In this document: positions 1 through 6,919 of the stretch, in pieces | Layout: every line of letters starts with the position of its first letter | Numbering within the stretch: position 1 is the stretch's first letter | DNA from: Pseudomonadota bacterium | GTDB lineage: Bacteria; Myxococcota_A; UBA796; SXON01 | Length of the DNA: 10,018 nt | Assembly: GCA_005776735.1 (NCBI GenBank) | Contig: SXOM01000427.1 | Span: 1-10,018, forward strand | Direction of reading: 5' to 3' | The notes under the pieces: model-generated | The model's input: only the letters and a program-made list of their open reading frames with translations | What the model was told of the DNA's origin: nothing | The model's database searches: none | Position numbers and translations under genes: made by a program

Positions 1-602
1 CCGGAGATCGCCCTGAGGCGGCGTAGGTTGTCGGTGAGGACGGGGTGGTACGGGCCGAGCACGAGGCCGACGTCCCGGGCCCTGCGCACCGCCCGGTCGA
101 TGTTCTCCTTGTAGAAGTCGGCGCCGAAGACGTTGACGCCGTACGAACCCCCGAGGTCATAAGCCCAGTTTCCGTCGAGGTCGCGCACCCGGGCGCCGTC
201 CGAGGCCTCGATGACGGTGGGCACCGGCAGGTACTTTGCCACCACGGCCTGGAACTGGAACGGCACCCGGTACCGGCTCACGAAGTCGGCGTCGGAGACC
301 CCGTCGCGCAGCTCGGCCCCCGCGGCCAACGTGCGTGCGTGGCGGCCGGTGAAGTGGTGGCCGAGCCGCTCCAGCGCGCTCCGGCGCGCCCGGATCACCG
401 CGTCCGGAGCGTCGTCGGCGGCGAGGAACTGCGCCTCGTCGTAGGTGTAGCCACGGACCAGCCGCGACAACAGGAGGGCCGAGAACGGGTGGCCGGTCAG
501 CGACCGATGTTTGGCGCGCGACAACCACCAGCGGTCCCGCAGGCGCAGGGGGAGGTTGAGCCAGCGGAGCATCGACCCGACCGCCGAGAAGAGCGTTGCC
601 AT
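1..602 (-). CDS. Class III PLP-dependent aminotransferase (glutamate-1-semialdehyde aminomutase-like), partial, N-terminal 200 residues
   Basis: The reading frame runs from the ATG at 602 to the window start without a stop, giving 200 codons; the C-terminal part, with the PLP lysine, lies outside. Residues about 127-200 match the start of the class III aminotransferase fold: a beta-hairpin DGARVRDLDGNWAYDLGGSYG followed by a G-rich turn, then GPYHPVLTDNLRRL, like the early part of glutamate-1-semialdehyde 2,1-aminomutase and its relatives. Residues 1-125 are an unusual basic, helical N-terminal extension beginning MATLFSAVGSMLRWLNLPLR. Family members move amino groups, or isomerise them within one substrate, using PLP. 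Here the substrate is unknown. The gene lies 8 bases after the PHP-glycosyltransferase stop and has a Shine-Dalgarno overlapping that stop, so the two are very likely co-transcribed and coupled. The fold call is fairly sure; heme biosynthesis is not implied, given the extension and context. Confidence 0.8.
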   Translation of the reverse strand, partial: MATLFSAVGSMLRWLNLPLRLRDRWWLSRAKHRSLTGHPFSALLLSRLVRGYTYDEAQFLAADDAPDAVIRARRSALERLGHHFTGRHARTLAAGAELRDGVSDADFVSRYRVPFQFQAVVAKYLPVPTVIEASDGARVRDLDGNWAYDLGGSYGVNVFGADFYKENIDRAVRRARDVGLVLGPYHPVLTDNLRRLRAIS

Positions 603-606
603 CGGG

Positions 607-611
607 CTCCT
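607..611 (-). promoter_or_regulatory. Ribosome binding site of the class III aminotransferase, overlapping the upstream stop
   Basis: On the minus strand the sequence reads TGAGGAGCCCGATG. The A of the TGA stop of the upstream gene is the first base of AGGAG, and four bases separate it from the ATG at 602. This fixes the start codon and suggests that ribosomes finishing the glycosyltransferase reinitiate here. Confidence 0.75.
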
Positions 612-3247
612 CACGCCAACCCGACGTTCGGCTCGATGGGGTCGCCGTCGGCGTCGAGCACCACGGGCATGCGCACCACCGCGCGGCTCGGGTGGTCGCC
701 GTCCCGCAAGGACGCGCGGTAGCCGGCCGCGTCGAAGACCGCGGTGAACGGCTGGGGCACCCGGTTGTCCTCGGTGAACCGGCGCGCTTCGGCGCCCATG
801 CGCGCGCAGGTGTCGGCGTCGAGGAGCCGCACCATCGCGTCGACCAGGCCCGCGACCTCGCGCCCCGACACCACGATGCCGGTGCGTCCGTCCTGCATCA
901 GCTCCGCGGGCCCGCCAACGCTCGACACGATGACCGGGAGCCCCGACGCCTGGGCCTCCAAGGGGGCGTTGCCCCAGGTGTCGGTGGTGCTCGGGAACAG
1001 CTTGACGTCGGCCGACGCCAGGGTGGTGGCCAGCTCGGCCCCGGCGAGCACCCCGGTGAACGTGACCGGGAGCCCCGCGAGCGACGCCTCCAGCTCGCGT
1101 CGGTAGGGGCCGTCGCCGACGAGGATGAGGTGGGTGTGCGGATGCAGGGTGTGCACGTCCCGGAACGCGCGCGCCACGAGCTGCAGGTTCTTCTCCACGC
1201 CGATGCGGCCCACGTAGATGAACTTCACCACGCGGTCGGGGTTCTGGAGCCCGAAACGGCTCCACACGCCGAGGTCGCGGTGGCGGGGGTGAAACCGCTC
1301 CACGTCCACCCAGCGGTCGAGGATGAGCAGCTTCCGCTTGCGCAGTCCGCGCTTGTGCAGGAGCCGCGCGATGAACTTGGAGGGGACGATCACCTCGTCG
1401 ACCGAATGGTAGAACAGGATCATGTACCGCCACGCCATGGCCTCGAGCGCGAGGTCCTGGGTGTAGTTCTCGACATACTCGGGGAAGCTCGTGTGGTACG
1501 TCGAGGCGGTCTCGATCTGGAGCACCTTCGCCGCCATCAGCCCCGCCACCCCCATCGTGCCCGGCGTGCTGATCTGCATCTTGGTGAAGCCCGACTCCTG
1601 CAGGTACCGCAACAGCTCCAGGAACGACGGGAACCGGACCTTCAACCCCTCGTACTCGGGGAAGTCCACCGCGCGGATCGCGGTGAGCACCTTCAGGCGG
1701 CCGGCGGCGATCCAGCCCGCGACTTCGGGCTCCTGCAAGAGCGCAGCCTCCGATCCTGCCAGGGTGGTCACCACCGTGAAGTCGATCCCCCGGCGTTCGG
1801 CCTCGCGGATCATCCGGCGGATGGTGCCGGTGACCCCATTGATCTCGAAGAAGGTGTCGGTGACCAGGACCAGTCGCTCCTCGTTGGCCAACCCGAGCGC
1901 GGCGCGGACGTCCTTGGAGATCATGCTGTCGCTGCTCTGTTGCAGAAACGAGATGAGGTACGGCAACGAGACGAACAGGTTGGACGACACGAGGGCGACG
2001 AGCTCCTTGATCGCCAGGACGAGGTTGCCCTTGCACGCGCTGCGCAGGTTGTCGAAGTAGGCCGCGAAGATGCGGTCGAGCAGGGTGTTGAGGACGAGGA
2101 AGATGCGCTCGTCCGCACCCTCGGTGGCGCCCAACCTCGCGCGGAACCCCCCGTCGGCCAAGAGGCCGTACACCTGCTCGTTGAGGAGTTCTTCGAACTT
2201 CCGCCCCGCGCGCGGTGCGCTCCGGAGCGCGGCCGTGAGCTCGTGGAGGACCACCCGACTCCGGAACATCAGGCGGTCGATCGCCGACTCGGAGCTCGAC
2301 GCGAACACCAGCCGCATGAGCGACCGGATCGGTCCGGCGAGGCCGAGCTGCGAGCCGCCCGTCCCTTGCGTGGCGAGCCGCTTCTCGCTCCCGTCGTACA
2401 CCAGCTTCAACAGCGCGTGCGCCAACGTGATCGGCCCCCCGTGGATGCCGCCGGGGCGGGTCTCCTGGTGGGTGATGCACTCCACCAGGCCGTTGGCGGT
2501 CGGCGCCGCCTCGAGGTGCGGGAACTCGGTCCACGTGGTGCCGGGGTTGATGCCGGCGTGGTCGTCGGAGCCCCCGAGGATCGCCTTGTTCCACGGCGCC
2601 GGGCCCTTGGGCTCCAGCCGGTGCTTGTCGGCGAGCCGCTCCAGGAGCTCCCGATCGACCTTGCGGATCATCCGCAGCGTGAGGTCGTTCAGCGCCCGGG
2701 TGCGCGCGCCGTTCTGCACCTCGAACGCGTTGCATACGACCAGCATCTTCTCGATGTGTTCCACCCCCAGCGCCCCGTCGCGGCCGTAGGGCCGGTTCTG
2801 GGTGCTCATCAGCGGGTGGGTCATGAAGTAGGCCACCTTGTTCGGCCGCCGCTCGGCCTCCTCGGTCGCCATCTGTTGGTCCATGTACGCCATCATCTCG
2901 TACACGTTTCCACGCAGTCGTTGCACTTCCGCGAACTGGGCCTCCGAGACGTTGGCCACGGTGACGTGGATGCGACAGCCGTCCTCGGGGAAGGTCGCGG
3001 TCATCTCGGCGCTGTAGAACACATCGGTGTAGCCGCGGTCCAGGAGCTCCTTGACCCCGTCGATCGAGTTGTGGTCGGTGAGGGTGACCAGCGTCATTCC
3101 GCGCGCCTTGAGCTTGTCGTAGAGCTTCAGCGGTTCGGAGTACGACTCGGGGATCGAGAACGCGTTGGCCGCGTAGTAGTCGGTGACGTTGGAGGCGTGC
3201 GAGTGCAGGTGGAAGTCCACCTTGCCGATGCGTGGGGCGTGGAACAC
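611..3247 (-). CDS. PHP metallo-phosphoesterase fused to GT4 glycosyltransferase
   Basis: This is an 878-residue, two-enzyme protein. Residues 10-232 form a PHP domain with its metal ligands present: DFHLHSH (HxH at 13/15), TDHNS (57-61), SAE (E81), MTHPL (H144) and GGSDDHAG (225-232). PHP domains hydrolyse phosphoesters using bound metals. Residues 233-455 are a mostly helical linker with a hydrophobic stretch around 408-434. Residues 457-840 are a GT-B glycosyltransferase of family GT4: TDTFFEINGV (463-472), TYHTSFPEY (583-591), YVGRIGVEKN (678-687), LVGDGP (709-714), and a nucleotide-sugar motif 751-772 in which D756 replaces the first Glu of the classical E-x7-E, with E764 retained. The TDT-type variant is seen in GT4 enzymes that glycosylate lipids. 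I chose the GTG at 3247 because GGAG lies 5 bases upstream and the PHP domain begins at residue 10. The frame stays open to a TTG at 3529, but those 94 codons are Arg/Pro-rich and look non-coding. Domain calls are sure; the substrate is unknown. Confidence 0.9.
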   Translation of the reverse strand: MFHAPRIGKVDFHLHSHASNVTDYYAANAFSIPESYSEPLKLYDKLKARGMTLVTLTDHNSIDGVKELLDRGYTDVFYSAEMTATFPEDGCRIHVTVANVSEAQFAEVQRLRGNVYEMMAYMDQQMATEEAERRPNKVAYFMTHPLMSTQNRPYGRDGALGVEHIEKMLVVCNAFEVQNGARTRALNDLTLRMIRKVDRELLERLADKHRLEPKGPAPWNKAILGGSDDHAGINPGTTWTEFPHLEAAPTANGLVECITHQETRPGGIHGGPITLAHALLKLVYDGSEKRLATQGTGGSQLGLAGPIRSLMRLVFASSSESAIDRLMFRSRVVLHELTAALRSAPRAGRKFEELLNEQVYGLLADGGFRARLGATEGADERIFLVLNTLLDRIFAAYFDNLRSACKGNLVLAIKELVALVSSNLFVSLPYLISFLQQSSDSMISKDVRAALGLANEERLVLVTDTFFEINGVTGTIRRMIREAERRGIDFTVVTTLAGSEAALLQEPEVAGWIAAGRLKVLTAIRAVDFPEYEGLKVRFPSFLELLRYLQESGFTKMQISTPGTMGVAGLMAAKVLQIETASTYHTSFPEYVENYTQDLALEAMAWRYMILFYHSVDEVIVPSKFIARLLHKRGLRKRKLLILDRWVDVERFHPRHRDLGVWSRFGLQNPDRVVKFIYVGRIGVEKNLQLVARAFRDVHTLHPHTHLILVGDGPYRRELEASLAGLPVTFTGVLAGAELATTLASADVKLFPSTTDTWGNAPLEAQASGLPVIVSSVGGPAELMQDGRTGIVVSGREVAGLVDAMVRLLDADTCARMGAEARRFTEDNRVPQPFTAVFDAAGYRASLRDGDHPSRAVVRMPVVLDADGDPIEPNVGLA

Positions 3248-3252
3248 GGCTG

Positions 3253-3256
3253 CTCC
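3253..3256 (-). promoter_or_regulatory. Ribosome binding site deciding the GTG start of the PHP-glycosyltransferase
   Basis: The minus strand reads CGGAGCAGCCGTG. GGAG sits five bases before the GTG at 3247. No ATG exists in frame between the PHP motif and position 3529, so this signal is the best support for the short start. Confidence 0.6.
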
Positions 3257-3476
3257 GAGGGGGGGATTGTGGGGGTCCGCCCGCGGGAACGAGTCCAGCG
3301 GCCGTCCAAGTAGCCGACGCCGCGTGCCGGGGATGCAACCGCCGGCCGAGGGATTCGCCCCAGTGTCGCTTCGATTGCGAGGCGGGCGCCGCGCCGCGAC
3401 CGGCCGCGTCGAGCGGCGGGGGTGTCCGCGCGGCGCGCCGCGGTGCGCGGGGATTCGTGAGGTTCGCCCTGACGCC

Positions 3477-3493
3477 GGGCCGCGCGCCGGCCC
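3477..3493 (-). terminator. Possible hairpin after the thioesterase gene
   Basis: A 6-bp stem GGGCCG/CGGCCC with a 5-base loop lies about 37 bases past the thioesterase stop. No T-run follows on the minus strand, so this is not a canonical intrinsic terminator, and such stems arise easily by chance in DNA this GC-rich. Confidence 0.2.
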
Positions 3494-3529
3494 CTGCCGC
3501 CTTCGGGACGGTCGCGGCGCGGACCCCAA

Positions 3530-4318
3530 CTACCCCGAGAACTCCACGACGCACTGCCGTGACGTCGCCACCAGCGCGCCGTCGGGGCCCCACAACTTCG
3601 CGTCGAAGTCGGCGTACCCGTCGTCGGCGGCCACGGTGGCCGCGTCGTAGGTGCACCACCCTTCGCCGGCGGGGGGCGATACGAAGTTGGCGAGCCAGGT
3701 GAGCGTGCTCATCGGCACGTGGCCTTGGGCGCGGCCGATGAACGGCGCCGGCCACGCGTCGAGCAACAACAGCGTGCGCAGCTCGTCGAGCGGGCCCGGT
3801 TCGCGGGGCCGCACCCAGCCCCCGAGCGCGGCGCTCTCGCCCCCGCTGTACGGGAGGTCGCCGTGGGCCCATCGGTACTCGAAGTGTCGGGTGAACGCCG
3901 GGGTGAGCCCCTCGACGTAGGGCATGCTCGGCCGGTCGTCGCGTCCGGGCCACGCCGGTGCGGGCGGACCGGGCCAGCGGAGGCGGGTGGGGCGTGACGC
4001 CCCGAAGCTCGCCACGAGCACGGCGATCTCGGTGTCGCCGGTGAGGAGCCGTGCTTCGGCCTGGGTGGCGGCCCGGCCGGCGCGCAGAACCCGGGGCTGG
4101 ACGCGGAACGGGCCCGGCGCCAACGGGGCGACGAAGCTCACCAGGACCGACCGGAGCGGCCGGTCGGAGGGCACGTCGGCCCGAAGCGCGGTGACGCCCC
4201 ACGCGGCGACGATGCCGCCGAACGCGGCGCGGCCCTGGGCCCAATCGGGGGCGAGCACACCGTGGTGGGCGGTGCCGTCGGGCACCAGGCGCAAGGCCTC
4301 GGGCAGCGGGGTGGACAT
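3530..4318 (-). CDS. Acyl-CoA thioesterase family protein, double hotdog (4HBT_3/TesB-like)
   Basis: The 262-residue protein has the size and layout of double-hotdog thioesterases, which hydrolyse acyl-CoA or similar thioesters in the cytoplasm. The first hotdog spans about 1-110: GRAAFGGIVAAW at 29-40 is the typical substrate-helix motif, followed by strands SVLVSFVAPL (57-66) and GRAATQAEARL (81-91). The second spans about 140-262, with HVPMSTLTWLANF (200-212), DAKLWGPDGALVATSRQ (239-255) and the C-terminal strand. No signal peptide or membrane segment is visible. The ATG at 4318 follows the stop of the upstream membrane-protein gene by 9 bases, so they form an operon; the Shine-Dalgarno is weak (GGGA well upstream). 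The chain length or nature of the acyl substrate cannot be read. Family call is confident; the specific role is open. Confidence 0.87.
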   Translation of the reverse strand: MSTPLPEALRLVPDGTAHHGVLAPDWAQGRAAFGGIVAAWGVTALRADVPSDRPLRSVLVSFVAPLAPGPFRVQPRVLRAGRAATQAEARLLTGDTEIAVLVASFGASRPTRLRWPGPPAPAWPGRDDRPSMPYVEGLTPAFTRHFEYRWAHGDLPYSGGESAALGGWVRPREPGPLDELRTLLLLDAWPAPFIGRAQGHVPMSTLTWLANFVSPPAGEGWCTYDAATVAADDGYADFDAKLWGPDGALVATSRQCVVEFSG

Positions 4319-4327
4319 CGGCCGGGG

Positions 4328-5341
4328 CTATCCCGGCGTGTCGCCGCGCTGGCTCTGCGCGACCACCTCGCGCAGGCTGAGTCCTTCCCAGGCGAGGAAG
4401 CCTACCCCGAGCACGATGGTGAAGCCGAACTGCACGAGGTGGAGCAGGATGGCGAAGGGGGCCGCCGCCGACCGCGGCGCGCCGAGGAGCTGGAGGGCCG
4501 CCGTGCACGCCGCCTCGAACCCGCCGAAGAAGCCGGGCGTGGGGAGCACGGCCATCCCGGAGAGCGTGGCGGTCCACGTGGCCAATGCCGCACCGAAGTC
4601 GGTCGGGAGGCCGGGGGTCGCGACGAGCTGGAGCTGGACCGCGAAGAGGGTGAGCACCCAGATGCCGACGCTGAGCAGCGTCGCCTGCATTGCGGCCGCC
4701 GGCCGGGCCACGAGCCCCGCCACCGCGCCGTGGAAGCGCACCACCAGCGGCGCCACGCGACCCCCGAAGGGCAGCGTCGCGATGCGGCGCGCCACCTCGG
4801 GCCCGGCCGCCCACACCACGCCGAGCGCCACGGTGCCGCCGAGCGCCACCACGCCGGCGGCCCGCTGGGCGAGGGCGAGGATGTCGGTGCCGCCGACCTC
4901 CAGGCGGGTGGGGAGGGGCACGAACAGGCTGGTGCCGAGGATCATCGCGAGCAGCATCAACACGTCGAGGATGCGCTCCATGACCACCACCGCCAACGAG
5001 TCGCCGAAGGCGACGCCGCGCTGCTCCCGCACGAGGTACGGGCGTACGAGCTCTCCGAGCCGGAACGGAAAGACGTGCAACGCGAGGTAGCCGATGGACA
5101 AGCTGGAGAAGCTCGCGCGGTAGTCCAGCGGCCCGCCGCGCGCGGCGTTGTCCGGCAAGAGCAACCGGAAGCGCTGGGCGCGCAGCCCGTGTGCCGCCAG
5201 GTACAAACTGCAGATCGGGAGCACGAGCCCCCACCGGAAGCGCCCGAGCCCGGCGATGGCCTCGTCGTAGTCGACCCCCCAGAGCACCCACGCGAGGCAG
5301 GCGACGGTGAGCACGAGGACGGCGCCGAGGCGGAGGGCCAT
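4328..5341 (-). CDS. Flippase-like integral membrane protein (LPG_synthase_TM / UPF0104 family)
   Basis: This is a 337-residue polytopic protein with about seven or eight hydrophobic helices, at roughly 4-22, 38-52, 80-92, 117-138, 158-180, 219-241, 250-266 and 294-317. It carries the family's conserved motifs: RLGELVRPYLV (94-104), ERILDVLML (122-130) and PTPGFFGGFEA (267-277). The family is named for the membrane half of lysylphosphatidylglycerol synthase (MprF), which flips the aminoacylated lipid; stand-alone members are common next to glycosyltransferases and lipid genes, but their substrates are mostly unknown. There is no C-terminal GNAT-like synthase domain, so it is not a full MprF. 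The ATG at 5341 is immediately preceded by an in-frame TAG, so it is the earliest possible start. No Shine-Dalgarno is obvious. It begins the minus-strand set that continues into the thioesterase. Confidence 0.87.
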   Translation of the reverse strand: MALRLGAVLVLTVACLAWVLWGVDYDEAIAGLGRFRWGLVLPICSLYLAAHGLRAQRFRLLLPDNAARGGPLDYRASFSSLSIGYLALHVFPFRLGELVRPYLVREQRGVAFGDSLAVVVMERILDVLMLLAMILGTSLFVPLPTRLEVGGTDILALAQRAAGVVALGGTVALGVVWAAGPEVARRIATLPFGGRVAPLVVRFHGAVAGLVARPAAAMQATLLSVGIWVLTLFAVQLQLVATPGLPTDFGAALATWTATLSGMAVLPTPGFFGGFEAACTAALQLLGAPRSAAAPFAILLHLVQFGFTIVLGVGFLAWEGLSLREVVAQSQRGDTPG

Positions 5342-5386
5342 CTACGGGTGCAGCGGGGAGGTCAGGGTGGGTCCGGGAGCGTCGCC

Positions 5387-5394
5387 AACGTAGC
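5387..5394 (-). promoter_or_regulatory. Possible -10 element for the flippase-like gene
   Basis: The minus strand reads GCTACGTT, matching the GCTAnnnT pattern found upstream of three other genes in this window. It lies 45 bases before the ATG at 5341. I see no convincing -35 box. Confidence 0.3.
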
Positions 5395-5439
5395 TCGCCG
5401 GTGTGAGATGGGTGAAGGGTCCGGCCGGCGTGGCTTGTC

Positions 5440-5447
5440 GCTACAGT
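5440..5447 (+). promoter_or_regulatory. Possible -10 element for the repeat lipoprotein
   Basis: GCTACAGT ends 22 bases before the ATG at 5470. The equivalent motif before the ferritin-like gene ends 23 bases before its ATG. If this is the -10, transcription starts near 5454, downstream of the alternative GTG at 5446, which favours the ATG at 5470. Confidence 0.3.
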
Positions 5448-5469
5448 GCAGGCAACCCCGGGAACCCCG

Positions 5470-6864
5470 ATGCTCCTCTTCTTCGCCCTCGCCTGCTCCA
5501 CCGAGACCCCGACCGACTCCGGCGACGCGGTCGACACCGACACCGCGGTCGACACCGACACCGGCGACACCGACACCGACACGGGCGACACCGAGACCGG
5601 CGACACCGACACCGGGGGGGACGACGACGCCGACGGCGACGGCGTGGGCGCGGACCTCGACTGCGACGACACCGACCCTGCCGTGTTCCCGGGGGCGACC
5701 GAGACGTGCGACGGGGTCGACCAGGACTGCGATGCGCTGGTCGACGAGGGCCTGCCCAGTGTTGGGTTCATGGACGACGTGACGATCAACGGTGTGCCCG
5801 CCTCGGGCGGGTACTGGTACGGGTACGACGCCGACGACCACCTGACCCTGTACGGACGCGACGGCAACGAGGATGGCACGCTGGAGAGCTACCAGCGCCG
5901 GGAGTACCAGGACGGCCTGTTCAGCGCCGAGGAGCACTCGACCGACGGGGTGAACCCCAGCTACCGCGTCGAGTACGACCGCGACGCCGACGGGTACATC
6001 GTCGAGGCTCGTCTCGACACCGACGGGGACGGCGTGTGGAACTACGCGTACGGCTACGTGTACGTGGACGGGCGCTACGCCGGGTACTGGGCCGACTACG
6101 ACTACGACGGCGTCTACGACCAGGAGCAGCGCCAGGAGTACGACGCCGACGGCAACTACACCCCCTACTGGTCCGACGAGGACGGGGACGGCGCGCCCGA
6201 GCAGGAGTCCTGGTACACCTACGACGGGGACCACGTCCTCGGGTACACCACCGATGCCGATGGCGACGGGGTCTTCGAGACCGTGGGGACCTACACCTGG
6301 GAAGGCGAGCGGCTGATGCTCGAGGTCGTGGCGGGCGGGTCCTACCCCTCGCGCCGCACCTACACCTACACCGACGCGGACGACAACTACGACCAGGTCG
6401 ACTACGACGCGCTGGACGACGGCTCGGTGGACTACCGGTACACCTACGTGTGGGACGGCGACTGGGCCGTCGGCCAGACCTACGACCAGTACGCCGACGG
6501 CGTCGACGTGACCGCCTACGAGTACACCTACGACGTCGAGGGGCGGACGTTGACCAGCCGCATGTCCCTCGACGGCACCTACGTCACCTTCTCCGAGTAC
6601 GAGTACGTCGGCGAGGTGAACACGGCGAACCGGCAGGACGTGAACGCCGACGGGACCTGGGACGTCGTGGGCCTCTACGACACCGCGGGGAACGTGACCT
6701 ACAACAGCGTGGACTGGGCCGGCGACGGCGCGATCGACTACATCAAGACCTGGACGTACGACGCGCGCGGGCGCCAGGCCGCCTCGACCGAGGACACCTA
6801 CGGCGACGGCGTGCTCGAGGTCGGGCGCGAGGTGCTCCTCGGCTACGGGTGCGGGACGAAGTAG
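5470..6864 (+). CDS. Acidic repeat lipoprotein with MopE-like motif and YD/DxDxDG repeats
   Basis: The 464-residue protein starts with a very short hydrophobic leader, MLLFFALAC, ending in a cysteine (C9) that fits lipoprotein processing, although A-L-A-C is not a perfect lipobox. Residues 11-58 are a Thr/Asp/Gly linker. Residues 55-94 carry the MopE-type motif: DGDG, DCDDTDPAVFPGA (64-76) and CDGVDQDCDALVDEG (80-94), with C65, C80 and C87. MopE of Methylococcus is a surface copper-binding protein; in Myxococcota the motif is frequent in lipoproteins of unknown role. Residues about 130-447 are repeats of about 26 residues with Asp-rich loops and YxYD strands; the C-terminus ends GYGCGTK. The product is probably on the cell surface and may bind calcium or copper. 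The ATG at 5470 has GGGAA upstream; a GTG at 5446 would add eight residues. The gene stands alone, divergent from the flippase-like gene. Function is unknown. Confidence 0.82.
   Translation: MLLFFALACSTETPTDSGDAVDTDTAVDTDTGDTDTDTGDTETGDTDTGGDDDADGDGVGADLDCDDTDPAVFPGATETCDGVDQDCDALVDEGLPSVGFMDDVTINGVPASGGYWYGYDADDHLTLYGRDGNEDGTLESYQRREYQDGLFSAEEHSTDGVNPSYRVEYDRDADGYIVEARLDTDGDGVWNYAYGYVYVDGRYAGYWADYDYDGVYDQEQRQEYDADGNYTPYWSDEDGDGAPEQESWYTYDGDHVLGYTTDADGDGVFETVGTYTWEGERLMLEVVAGGSYPSRRTYTYTDADDNYDQVDYDALDDGSVDYRYTYVWDGDWAVGQTYDQYADGVDVTAYEYTYDVEGRTLTSRMSLDGTYVTFSEYEYVGEVNTANRQDVNADGTWDVVGLYDTAGNVTYNSVDWAGDGAIDYIKTWTYDARGRQAASTEDTYGDGVLEVGREVLLGYGCGTK
5530..5620 (+). repeat. Tandem GACACC-type repeat encoding the Thr/Asp/Gly linker
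   Basis: The DNA is built from GACACC and GGCGACACC units. It includes a perfect 16-base direct repeat at 5530-5545 and 5548-5563 and ends in a run of seven G (5614-5620). It encodes a flexible linker of Thr, Asp and Gly between lipid anchor and MopE motif. Such a tract can change length by slippage in whole codons. Confidence 0.7.
5866..6810 (+). repeat. About twelve 26-residue YD/DxDxDG protein repeats
   Basis: The last Gly of each DxDxDG-like loop falls at lipoprotein residues 136, 160, 188, 214, 241, 267, then (one degenerate unit) 318, 344, 369, 395, 420 and 447. The spacings are 24-28, with 51 across the degenerate unit. Between loops comes a strand such as YTYDGDH, YTYDVEG or WTYDARG, like RHS/YD repeats. 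The DNA copies have diverged, so this is an old repeat at the protein level. Confidence 0.75.
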
Positions 6865-6875
6865 CGTCGGCGGGA

Positions 6876-6890
6876 AGCGGCGGCGCCGCT
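6876..6890. terminator. Possible hairpin between convergent genes
   Basis: AGCGGC and GCCGCT form a 6-bp stem around a 3-base loop in the 55-base gap between the stop codons of two convergent genes. The position suits a shared terminator, but no T-run flanks it on either side and GC-rich stems are frequent by chance here. Confidence 0.3.
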
Positions 6891-6919
6891 CCGTGCCACG
6901 CCCTCCGCGACGCGGCGCG

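Larger units (their letters stand above)
3248..3529. other. Non-coding gap between thioesterase and PHP-glycosyltransferase
   Basis: These 282 very GC-rich bases separate two genes on the same strand. The open frames crossing them encode Arg/Pro/Ala-rich peptides without recognisable motifs. The gap holds one GC hairpin at 3477-3493 and, on the minus strand at about 3308-3315, GCTACTTG, which resembles the GCTAnnnT motif seen elsewhere in the window but lacks the final T. A separate promoter for the glycosyltransferase is plausible but not proven. Confidence 0.5.

Noticed and set aside
596..3313. A 905-codon open frame on the plus strand opposite the PHP-glycosyltransferase
   Set aside because: It is a mirror frame produced by GC-rich third positions. 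Its translation is His/Arg/Val-rich with no recognisable domain, while the minus strand carries intact PHP and GT4 motifs.
3248..3529. A 94-residue N-terminal extension of the PHP-glycosyltransferase from a TTG at 3529
   Set aside because: The residues are Arg/Pro/Gly-rich with no fold signal, and a GTG at 3247 with GGAG five bases upstream lies just before the PHP domain.
4328..5341. Full MprF-type lysylphosphatidylglycerol synthase
   Set aside because: At 337 residues only the membrane domain is present; there is no C-terminal aminoacyl-transfer domain and no neighbouring gene that supplies one.
5614..5620. Run of seven G in the lipoprotein linker as a phase-variation switch
   Set aside because: Runs of seven G also occur near 3258 and at 9815-9821, so they are expected in DNA of this composition, and seven is short for a contingency locus.
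5362..6234. A Val/Gly-rich 290-codon open frame on the minus strand opposite the repeat lipoprotein
   Set aside because: Complement of GAC-rich repeats reads as Val-rich sequence. It has no motif and overlaps a well supported gene.
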